Part shown: piece after piece, positions 23,887 to 29,932 of the stretch
Layout of the letters: each line of letters begins with the position of its first letter
Numbering within the stretch: the first letter of the stretch is position 1
DNA from: an uncultured Rhodospirillaceae bacterium
GTDB taxonomy: Bacteria; Pseudomonadota; Alphaproteobacteria; CAAGCB01; CAG-977
DNA length: 29,932 bases
NCBI GenBank assembly: GCA_900550445.1
Contig: URSF01000029.1
Location: 1-29,932 of the forward strand
Reading direction: 5' to 3'
Notes under the pieces: model-generated
The model's input: only the letters and a program-made list of their open reading frames with translations
The model's database searches: none
What the model was told of the DNA's origin: nothing
Program-made: the position numbers and the translations under genes

Positions 23887-24693
23887 ATGACTGAAAACAA
23901 AAACACCTCTGTTGACAAATTATTGGACATTATGGCCCGCCTGCGCGACCCGGAAAAGGGGTGCCCGTGGGATTGCCGCCAGACGGCTGAAAGCATTTCC
24001 GGCTATACGTTGGAAGAAGCTTACGAAGTCTACGACGCCGTCGCTGCCGGAGATATGGACGCTTTGTGCGAAGAACTGGGCGATCTGTTATTTCATATCG
24101 TCTTTTACGCCCGTATTGCCGAAGAACAGGGAAGCTTTAGTTTTTCAGATATTGTACAGGCCGCGTGCGACAAAATGATCCGCCGCCACCCTCATGTATT
24201 CGGCGGCGACAAATCAATTCCCGACTGGGAACAGCTGAAACGCCGGGAAAGAACGCAGCGTCGGCAGACCGGCATTTTATCCGGCATAGCCAAAGCCCTG
24301 CCCGCCGCGACCAGAGCCTATAAACTGCAAAGCCGGGCCGCAACCGTCGGTTTCGACTGGGACAAACCGGATCTGGTATTGGATAAGATTGTTGAAGAAA
24401 GCGACGAATTACGCGCCGAAATAGCACAAAAAGAACACGAATCCGAACGCGAAGACGAAATGGGTGATCTGCTGTTTGCCTGCGTTAATCTGGCGCGGAA
24501 ACTGAAAATCGACCCGGAAAAGGCGTTAAAACGAACAAATTCAAAATTTGAACGGCGCTTTTCCTATATTGAAGAAACACTGCGGCAAAGAAACCAACCC
24601 TTTGAACAAACCAGTCTGGAAGAAATGGAAACGCTGTGGGTTGAAGCCAAAAAGAAAGAAAAACGGCAGCCGCCTAACGATCCCACAAATTAG
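23887..24693 (+). CDS. mazG: Nucleoside triphosphate pyrophosphohydrolase MazG
   Basis: MazG hydrolyses NTPs and dNTPs to the monophosphate and pyrophosphate, clearing damaged nucleotides and influencing ppGpp-linked stress responses. The 268-residue protein (E. coli 263) has the tandem MazG-domain layout. The first domain has RLRDPEKGCPWDC, the metal-binding EEAYEVYDA and CEELGDLLFH, and MIRRHPHVFG. The second has KIVEESDELRAE and EDEMGDLLFACVNLARK. I use the ATG at 23887; an earlier in-frame ATG at 23809 lies well inside the upstream gene. The last 20 bases overlap tail-to-tail with the hydrolase-like gene on the other strand. Confidence 0.95.
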   Translation: MTENKNTSVDKLLDIMARLRDPEKGCPWDCRQTAESISGYTLEEAYEVYDAVAAGDMDALCEELGDLLFHIVFYARIAEEQGSFSFSDIVQAACDKMIRRHPHVFGGDKSIPDWEQLKRRERTQRRQTGILSGIAKALPAATRAYKLQSRAATVGFDWDKPDLVLDKIVEESDELRAEIAQKEHESEREDEMGDLLFACVNLARKLKIDPEKALKRTNSKFERRFSYIEETLRQRNQPFEQTSLEEMETLWVEAKKKEKRQPPNDPTN

Positions 24694-25558
24694 TATAGCT
24701 TTGTTCTTTGCGAATACGCATGCCGCGGCCGAACCGCCCCGTGTTTAAAAAGCTGAGCGCCAGTTCCAAAATTTTGTCGTCCTGATGCAAAAAGAAATGC
24801 GTTTTGTTCAAGGCCAGATATTCTTCTCTGGCGCCGTTTTGCTTTGCGGCCGCCACCGTCAAAATACCGTCGTTATCCTGTTTGAACAAAGGCATAAATC
24901 CTTTCGCGTCGTCTTTGCCGCCCATAATAACGCCGAAATCGCCTTTCATCGGAAACAAAGCCTCTGCCGTTTCGGGCAGAATACATTTGCCCGCCGCGCC
25001 CAAAGCCCATTTATACCACCATTTTTCTTTCCATTTATCGGCCCAAGAATATCCGTGATTCGGAACGGCCAGAAAAACGCTGCGTCCAATTCTTTCCAGC
25101 CAGGACGGATTCAGTTCGATCGCCTGACGCAAAATCAGTCCGCCCATACCGTAAACGACAAAATTAATCTGGCTGATGTCCTGTCTGCGGTCCAGCAAAG
25201 CGTTTAAAGCCCGCGCCGATTTGACCAAATCAAAACGCAGCATGGGATAGCTGAAAACAATCGGTTCAAAATTTTTCTGAAAACCGCGTGACATTTTTTC
25301 AAAAGAAGAAGGCCGCTGAAACAAACCGTGTATCATGACAACGGCTTTTTTAGGCGGCGGCATAACCTCCCAGGCGCGCAAAAAATACAGCATTGTATCG
25401 TAGCACAATTCAAAAGACCCCGCCGCTCTTTTTATATTATACGGGTCCAACAGGCGGCAGCGCCGCGTCCATATCGATTCCTGTATCCGCCAGCCGGCAT
25501 AACTGTGCCGGTCAACCCAATAAAACAAGCCGCCGCAGGTAAAAAAGGGAAAAGCCAT
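24674..25558 (-). CDS. Alpha/beta-hydrolase-fold protein lacking the nucleophile serine
   Basis: This 294-residue protein has the oxyanion-hole motif VVMIHGLFQRPSSF (HG at 77-78), typical of lipase-like alpha/beta hydrolases. At the nucleophile elbow, where relatives have GHSMGG, it reads VYGMGG, so the serine position (137) is glycine, encoded GGT. A plausible acid (NDGILTV) and histidine (NKTHFFLH) remain. The N-terminal 70 residues precede the fold and contain aromatic stretches but no clean signal peptide. The fold is confident, but classic serine hydrolysis is not expected, so it may bind ligand or act as a scaffold, or have lost activity. No strong ribosome binding site is seen at this start. 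It overlaps mazG by 20 bases, tail-to-tail. Confidence 0.75.
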   Translation of the reverse strand: MAFPFFTCGGLFYWVDRHSYAGWRIQESIWTRRCRLLDPYNIKRAAGSFELCYDTMLYFLRAWEVMPPPKKAVVMIHGLFQRPSSFEKMSRGFQKNFEPIVFSYPMLRFDLVKSARALNALLDRRQDISQINFVVYGMGGLILRQAIELNPSWLERIGRSVFLAVPNHGYSWADKWKEKWWYKWALGAAGKCILPETAEALFPMKGDFGVIMGGKDDAKGFMPLFKQDNDGILTVAAAKQNGAREEYLALNKTHFFLHQDDKILELALSFLNTGRFGRGMRIRKEQSYTNLWDR

Positions 25559-25679
25559 CTCATTCTCGTCATCTGTTTTTTTTAATCATATCAATCATTT
25601 TACAAAAAAAGCAAGACGATAAGAAAGACCGCGTTTTATCTTCTCGACATTTTTTCAGGAACGTGCCAGATTAACCGGC

Positions 25680-26126
25680 ATGAAACAGATCGAAATTTTT
25701 ACGGACGGTGCATGCAGCGGCAACCCGGGCCTGGGCGGCTGGGGAGCCGTCCTGCGCTATAAAGACGTTGAAAAAGAAATCAGCGGCGCCGCGGAAGCGA
25801 CAACCAACAACCGCATGGAATTGCTGGCAGTGATCAACGCGCTGAAATTGTTAAAAACAACATGCGAAGCCGATATTTACACCGACAGCCAGTACGTCAT
25901 AAAAGGGGCGACGGAATGGTTGGCGGGCTGGGTTAAAAACAGTTGGCGGACGGCGGATAAAAAACCCGTTAAAAACAGCGATCTGTGGCAGGAAATTTAT
26001 CATTTAAACAAACAACACGTGCTGCACTGGCACTGGGTAAAGGGACATGCCGGTCACCCGGAAAACGAACGTTGCGACTTGTTGGCGCGCGGTGCGATTG
26101 AAGCTTTGCGCGAACAGTTGAAATAA
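25680..26126 (+). CDS. rnhA: Ribonuclease HI
   Basis: RNase HI cuts the RNA strand of RNA-DNA hybrids, removing R-loops and primers. The 148-residue protein is of normal length and has all catalytic residues: D9 in FTDGACSGNPG, E48 in NNRMELLA, D70 in YTDSQYV, and D134 in NERCDLLA, plus the assisting histidine in VKGHAGHPEN (H124). The basic handle region with WLAGWVKNSWRTADKKPVKN is present. No Shine-Dalgarno sequence lies at the usual distance from the start, so initiation may be leaderless or weak. It stands alone between the hydrolase-like gene and the cysteine-rich protein. Confidence 0.96.
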   Translation: MKQIEIFTDGACSGNPGLGGWGAVLRYKDVEKEISGAAEATTNNRMELLAVINALKLLKTTCEADIYTDSQYVIKGATEWLAGWVKNSWRTADKKPVKNSDLWQEIYHLNKQHVLHWHWVKGHAGHPENERCDLLARGAIEALREQLK

Positions 26127-26251
26127 GCAAACAATCTTTTTTCTTACCTTCCCTTTTTACGCGCACCATCGGATTGCGTTCTTTTTTCTGTATTTATCTT
26201 TCTTAGGAACATTTCCTCCTTCATTTCAGCCGATTTTCAAATGTTACACTT

Positions 26252-26315
26252 TTGTTAAAAATATGCCCCCCCCCCCCATATTTTCATAGAACGCTGTTTT
26301 TGTTCATTCGATAAT
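26252..26315 (+). promoter_or_regulatory. Promoter region with a 12-base poly-C tract
   Basis: An uninterrupted run of 12 C (26266-26277) lies 73 bases before the start codon of the cysteine-rich protein. TTGTTA (26252-26257) upstream and TATTTT (26279-26284) downstream would form a promoter with a 21-base spacer that includes the tract. Alternatively GATAAT (26310-26315) is the -10 box and the tract lies just upstream of the promoter. Either layout allows length changes in the tract to alter expression. Confidence 0.55.
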
Positions 26316-26350
26316 AAAACCATCACTTTTTTATGATTCGGGAGGGTGTA

Positions 26351-27589
26351 ATGAAAAAACTTCTTTTCTCTTTTTTCCTGATCTGCTGTGCTGTTCCCCT
26401 AACAGCCGAAGCGGCAGATCTTTTTAATACAAACGGCAGTTTCAAAGTAGCAAAGGCCGTCAAATTAGGACGCGGCAGCGCTTATTCCGTCAGTGCGTCT
26501 TCAAACGTAAATACCGGCGGAAAAATCAGCAGCAAAAAAACCTGTTCGGCAGGCTGTTCCGACTGCGACACGTCAACAGGCTGGTGTAACGCTTGTATGT
26601 CTCGATATGCCAAAGACAATGCCGGTAAATGTCATCCGTGTCCCAGTAACTGCGCCAGCTGCTGGATGGAATATGGGACACAGATAAGCTGTGAAACCTG
26701 TGACAGCGGCTATAAACTGGCAAGCAAGAGCGTCTCCGGATCGGGACCTTTTTACTGCGAAGAAGAGGCCTGTTATGCAGGATACTATCGCACCGGTTCA
26801 AACAACTGCGTCAAATGTTCATCGGGAACGTATTCCATCGGATCTAATGCTACTTCCTGCAAAGCCTGTTCCACACTTTTCGTCGGAAGCAATACTACGT
26901 GCACCAATTGTACGACAACGGGATCTTGTACATCTTATTTATGCTCGGCAGGATACTATCTCGGCTCAAACAACAGCTGTATCAAATGTTCATCGGGAAC
27001 GTATTCCTACGGATCTAATGCTACTTTCTGCAAAGCCTGTTCCACACTTTATGTCGGAAGTAATTTAACGTGTACCAGTTGTACAACAACAGGAATCTGT
27101 ACCGGCTCTAATGCAACGGCATCATGTTCCGCCGGGTATTACCTGAAAAACGGCGTCTGTACGGCCTGCGCTTCGGGAACGTACTCCAAAGGCGGTACGG
27201 CCACCTCCTGTTCCAGCTGCAGCACTCTGTACACCAGCGCAGGCAGCAATACATGCACCAGCTGTACGACAACGGGAACATGCACTGGATCTAATTCGGG
27301 ATCGGGATCGGGATCCGGATCCAACTCAGGCTCCAGTTGTTACTCCCATTCTAATTGCCCGCAAGGCTATGAATGTACCGGAAACGGTTGCGGTAAGTGC
27401 AAATCAGGATCCAATTTGAGCTATGGAAACTGCAACTGCCCCAGCGGTTCCGTGTCTGACGGAAACGGAAACTGTATTCCCGATTGTTCTTACCCTTATA
27501 CTGTCCGCTGTACAAACGGAAGAAGAGCCTGCTGTAGAAGTTCCAGCGCATGTTATTCCTATTCAACATCAGATTGCTGGACCTATTAA
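26351..27589 (+). CDS. Secreted cysteine-rich repeat protein, surface-antigen-like
   Basis: This 412-residue precursor starts with a Sec signal peptide (MKKLLFSFFLICCAVPLTAEA, cut near AEA-AD). The mature part is packed with CxxC pairs. Residues about 59-140 resemble furin-like or growth-factor-receptor cysteine repeats. Then come three units of about 57-61 residues, CxAGYY..C..CSSGTYS....C..CSTL....C..CTTTG, starting at 26771, 26942 and 27125. A Gly-Ser linker and a cysteine-rich C-terminal region with CNCPSGSVSDGNGNC follow. The unit style resembles protist surface antigens. There is no LPXTG, lipobox or C-terminal membrane anchor, so attachment is unclear. ATG 26351 follows GGGAGGGTG; an upstream in-frame ATG at 26333 is less likely. 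The poly-C tract upstream and DNA repeats inside the gene suggest variable expression and sequence. Confidence 0.8.
   Translation: MKKLLFSFFLICCAVPLTAEAADLFNTNGSFKVAKAVKLGRGSAYSVSASSNVNTGGKISSKKTCSAGCSDCDTSTGWCNACMSRYAKDNAGKCHPCPSNCASCWMEYGTQISCETCDSGYKLASKSVSGSGPFYCEEEACYAGYYRTGSNNCVKCSSGTYSIGSNATSCKACSTLFVGSNTTCTNCTTTGSCTSYLCSAGYYLGSNNSCIKCSSGTYSYGSNATFCKACSTLYVGSNLTCTSCTTTGICTGSNATASCSAGYYLKNGVCTACASGTYSKGGTATSCSSCSTLYTSAGSNTCTSCTTTGTCTGSNSGSGSGSGSNSGSSCYSHSNCPQGYECTGNGCGKCKSGSNLSYGNCNCPSGSVSDGNGNCIPDCSYPYTVRCTNGRRACCRSSSACYSYSTSDCWTY
26771..27295 (+). repeat. Intragenic tandem repeats of the cysteine-rich protein
   Basis: Three in-frame units start at 26771, 26942 and 27125 (171, 183 and about 170 bases). 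Units one and two are nearly identical at the DNA level over about 26815-26890 versus 26986-27061, with the third more diverged. The high identity points to recent duplication and permits gain or loss of units by recombination. Confidence 0.8.
27296..27333 (+). repeat. GGATCN-type hexamer microsatellite coding a Gly-Ser linker
   Basis: Short GGATCG/GGATCC-like hexamers in series encode alternating Gly and Ser between the third cysteine-rich unit and the C-terminal region. Slippage by one unit would keep the frame and change linker length. Confidence 0.65.
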
Positions 27590-27601
27590 TGTCTCCAAAG
27601 T

Positions 27602-27635
27602 AAACAAGGCGGGAAATTCCCGCCTTGTTTTTTTT
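27602..27635 (+). terminator. Rho-independent terminator after the cysteine-rich gene
   Basis: A perfect 12-bp GC-rich stem (27602-27613 with 27619-27630) with a 5-base loop is followed by a T run up to 27635. It begins 13 bases after the stop. The convergent eptA gene ends at 27640; its minus-strand U tail is weaker. Confidence 0.9.
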
Positions 27636-27639
27636 ATAC

Positions 27640-29286
27640 TCAGAACGGCAGCTCTTTTGTCCGGCAGGTATGAAACAAATCAAGTTCCGGCAGGTAAGTT
27701 CGAGAACTGACTTCCAGCAGCCCCAGCAAAGAATGAAACAAATGATCATGGGCATATGATTTTTCCGCAGCCTCTTTTTTCAGGCACAGGTAATCAATAT
27801 GGTCTTCTTTTTTCATCACGTCCGACATCCATATAACCATCGGCACTTCTTTTTGTTCTTTCGGCGCGATCCCGTATGGAAAACCGTGCAGGTAAATATT
27901 GTTTTCCCCCAAAGATTCTCCATGATCGGAAACGTAAATCAAACCGGATTCGTAATCAGGATACAGTTTTAACAACTCAATCGCCTGATTAACAATATAA
28001 TCCGTGTAAACAATCGTGTTATCGTATGTGTTTAAAATCGATTCACGAGAACAATTCTGAATATCCGCCGTATCGCACGTCGGTTTGAATACCTGAAATT
28101 TTTCGGGATAACGGTTAAAATAAGTCGGACCGTGACTGCCCATCGTATGCAGAACAATAACCGTATCCGTCGTAATATGATCCAGTTTATTCTTTAACTC
28201 TCCCAACATCACTTCATCATGGCAATAATCTTTGAAGCAATATTTCGGATTGTTTTGCTGAATCATATCCTTAACTTCAACACGGTCGCAAACGCCTTTG
28301 CAGCCGTTATCATTTTCCAGCCATAAAATATCATATCCGCCGCGTTTCAGCAAATCCAACAGATTTTCCGTATACTTGGCGTCTTCAACGTCAAAATCTG
28401 ACCTGGTTAAATGCGAAAACATGCACGGCACCGATACCGCCGTTGCCGTTCCGCAGGAAGCCACATCGCGAAAAGCGGCAATATCCTGCTTCGACAGCAA
28501 CGGATTTGTCTGCCGCTCATAACCATACAAAGAAAAATTAGCCGCCCGCGCCGTTTCCCCCAGTACAAACACTAAAACCGTTTTGTGATTATCCGGGAAA
28601 GGAATTAATTTTGCCTGTTCGTCCAAAGTTACAAACTGGCGTCTGGCCGCGGCCTGCCGCTGAAAATATCGGACTGCGGCATAGACATAATTGACCGTAT
28701 TCACCAGCTTTCTGACTTCCCGGTTATTACGGCCGTAAGCGGCATATTCCTTATAAGACACTGCCGCAAATACGCCGACAATCCCCAGCCCGGCCAGCAC
28801 ATGCAGACCGCGGCCGAACAGTTCCTGTTTAAAAGTTTTAAACCTGATCGTTGAAAACAAAACTATTCCGGCCGGAACAATTCCCGTCAGAACGACCTGT
28901 ACTATCCCCGGAAACGTTACCAGATCCAAAGCTTCGCGCGTATTGGTTTCAAAAGCGTTCCGAATCATGTCACTGTCAATAAATATGCCGTAACTGCTCA
29001 TCAGATAATTGGCAATGCTTGAACCGATCAGAAAAAAAATCAAAGCGGGTTTTGCAATATACGGCACGACAATCAGGTTAAAAATAATATACAGCAAAAC
29101 AAACATAACAACAGGAACGGAAATAATAAAAATTACAGCCCCTAAACTGTCAATTTCAACCGTTCTGAAAACAAAACGCCAAAAACTTATATTCAGTACA
29201 AAAGCAAAATACGCCGTTATTCCAAAGATAAACACCGTACTGGAAAAAGACAGCTTTTCCCGAATTTTACCGCAATATTGAAACAT
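27640..29286 (-). CDS. eptA: Lipid A phosphoethanolamine transferase (EptA family)
   Basis: This inner-membrane enzyme moves phosphoethanolamine from phosphatidylethanolamine to lipid A phosphate, which lowers negative charge and reduces binding of cationic peptides such as polymyxins. The 548-residue protein (E. coli EptA 547) has five membrane helices in the first ~175 residues and then a periplasmic sulfatase-fold domain. Zinc and catalytic elements are visible: E244 in GETARAANFSLYGY, nucleophile T282 in CGTATAVSVPCMFS (flanked by C278 and C288), HTMGSHG, SDHGESLGE and LHGFPYG. I use the ATG at 29286 because GGGGA lies 7 bases upstream; an ATG at 29304 has no such site. Other EptA/EptB/EptC-like acceptors cannot be excluded. 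Confidence 0.92.
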   Translation of the reverse strand: MFQYCGKIREKLSFSSTVFIFGITAYFAFVLNISFWRFVFRTVEIDSLGAVIFIISVPVVMFVLLYIIFNLIVVPYIAKPALIFFLIGSSIANYLMSSYGIFIDSDMIRNAFETNTREALDLVTFPGIVQVVLTGIVPAGIVLFSTIRFKTFKQELFGRGLHVLAGLGIVGVFAAVSYKEYAAYGRNNREVRKLVNTVNYVYAAVRYFQRQAAARRQFVTLDEQAKLIPFPDNHKTVLVFVLGETARAANFSLYGYERQTNPLLSKQDIAAFRDVASCGTATAVSVPCMFSHLTRSDFDVEDAKYTENLLDLLKRGGYDILWLENDNGCKGVCDRVEVKDMIQQNNPKYCFKDYCHDEVMLGELKNKLDHITTDTVIVLHTMGSHGPTYFNRYPEKFQVFKPTCDTADIQNCSRESILNTYDNTIVYTDYIVNQAIELLKLYPDYESGLIYVSDHGESLGENNIYLHGFPYGIAPKEQKEVPMVIWMSDVMKKEDHIDYLCLKKEAAEKSYAHDHLFHSLLGLLEVSSRTYLPELDLFHTCRTKELPF

Positions 29287-29304
29287 TTTGCTATCCCCGT
29301 GCAT

Positions 29305-29344
29305 TAATAAAAAACATACGCTTTTCTTTTACGAATTAAAGCGT
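29305..29344 (-). terminator. Hairpin with T tail in the eptA leader
   Basis: A 7-bp inverted repeat (29318-29324 with 29338-29344) has a 13-base loop and is followed on the minus strand by ATGTTTTTTATT, just before eptA. It could end an upstream minus-strand transcript or act as an attenuator in the eptA leader. The stem is short. Confidence 0.4.
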
Positions 29345-29581
29345 TTGATTTTTAAACTTATTCCTTTCTTTCAACAATAGAAAAACGGCTCTGCGTATTT
29401 GAAAAGTCGCGCCGTTCACCGCCGCAATTTCCTTTTCCGGCTCTGAAAAAAGTATGACAGCAGACGTTTTGCAAACGGCGAAAAGTCCTTCCGTCTTATT
29501 ATGAAAAGCCGTTTTGACATTATGCGTTATTTCTGCCTTTAATTTTATTGGCAGATCAAGTTCGCACTTTTCACGTTTCAT
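29336..29581 (-). CDS. Doubtful small ORF upstream of eptA
   Basis: An 81-codon minus-strand frame lies about 50 bases ahead of eptA. The product is mildly basic, with no signal peptide or known motif. The ribosome binding site is weak (AGGT about 13 bases upstream). Codon use is compatible with a gene and the terminator-like hairpin overlaps its stop codon, which fits a short transcription unit, but it could equally be a chance frame or a decayed gene. Confidence 0.25.
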   Translation of the reverse strand: MKREKCELDLPIKLKAEITHNVKTAFHNKTEGLFAVCKTSAVILFSEPEKEIAAVNGATFQIRRAVFLLLKERNKFKNQTL

Positions 29582-29932
29582 ATGGAATCAACTTTACCTG
29601 TAAGAACAAAAAAAAGCTTTATTTTTCCCGTCAGCAAAAGGACACGGATAATTTTTTAAAGTCTTCCGACCGCCCCCTGTTTCAAAACTTTTTTCCGGCA
29701 GACCCGACCCGTTCCGCAGTAACGTCAACAGCATATTTGGATTTCCCTTCCCGCTTCCGATTCACGAAAGAAATAGACAATAATAAGCGCTTTTTGTAAA
29801 TATTTTTTATCATAAAATCAAATGAATTTACTTTTCTATTCTACATGAAATAACTCGATTTTGCCACAAATTTTTTGCATCAAAGGGGAAAAATTTATTT
29901 TTGATACTCTCATCATATAGATTTTTTGAATT

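Larger units (their letters stand above)
29287..29932. other. AT-rich right end without a confident gene
   Basis: This 646-base stretch upstream of eptA contains an inverted repeat (29318-29344), a weak minus-strand ORF (29336-29581) and an even weaker plus-strand ORF (29548-29799) with no ribosome binding site and no recognisable product. The last 130 bases are very AT-rich and include one GCCACAA copy (about 29866). A gene to the right may have its promoter here. Confidence 0.5.

Noticed and set aside
26771..27295. Repeats considered as a CRISPR array
   Set aside because: The units are in-frame protein-coding repeats of 171-183 bases with no spacers or short palindromic repeats.
29548..29799. 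Plus-strand frame of 83 codons at the right end
   Set aside because: No ribosome binding site, no domain, and low-complexity AT-rich composition; it overlaps another doubtful frame.
1..29932. tRNA, rRNA, insertion sequences, prophage or integration sites
   Set aside because: I found no tRNA T-loop with cloverleaf, no rRNA, no transposase or integrase, and no flanking target-site repeats.

Overview
The window reads as a chromosomal segment of a flagellated, anaerobic or fermentative alphaproteobacterium. The class call rests mainly on a MipZ-type division ATPase (14977-15789), an alphaproteobacterial hallmark. MotAB, TldD, DUF502, release factor 3 and a lipid A phosphoethanolamine transferase all fit a Gram-negative. 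The anaerobic inference rests on a three-gene NAD(P)-linked [FeFe]-hydrogenase operon. Moderate GC and a host-associated gene style make an uncultured gut alphaproteobacterium plausible, but that last step is inference. I see no tRNA, rRNA, CRISPR array, insertion sequence or prophage.

Layout from left to right: motA-motB (minus strand) end at a perfect bidirectional terminator. tldD follows on the plus strand, then a GT-C-like membrane glycosyltransferase candidate with its own good promoter. Next is a two-gene unit: a HAD-family phosphatase and a shikimate-kinase-like P-loop protein with an added C-terminal region. After a roughly 400-base AT-rich gap that may hold a small RNA come three minus-strand genes: lipoprotein, HEXXH putative metallopeptidase, trxB. 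The minus-strand hydrogenase operon (NuoE-like, NuoF-like, catalytic subunit) covers 10349-14756. mipZ is divergent from it. Two neighbouring alpha-D-phosphohexomutases (pgm and a ManB/AlgC-type enzyme) overlap by 14 bases.

A minus-strand block follows: a small acidic protein with a TTG start, a DUF502 membrane protein, and prfC. Then a second HAD phosphatase appears, paralogous to the one at 5483, with which it shares a distinctive C-terminal tail. Divergent from it are a 112-residue unknown and mazG. mazG overlaps tail-to-tail with an alpha/beta-hydrolase-like protein whose nucleophile serine is glycine. rnhA follows. The right end carries a secreted cysteine-rich repeat protein preceded by a run of 12 C residues in its promoter region, then an eptA-type phosphoethanolamine transferase on the minus strand.

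The most interesting leads are: (1) the poly-C tract in front of the cysteine-rich surface-type protein, a candidate phase-variation switch; (2) the HAD paralogs, one of them paired with a divergent shikimate-kinase-like enzyme; (3) the serine-less hydrolase; (4) the cysteine-free C-terminal extension of the hydrogenase; and (5) a possible structured RNA at about 7565-7785.
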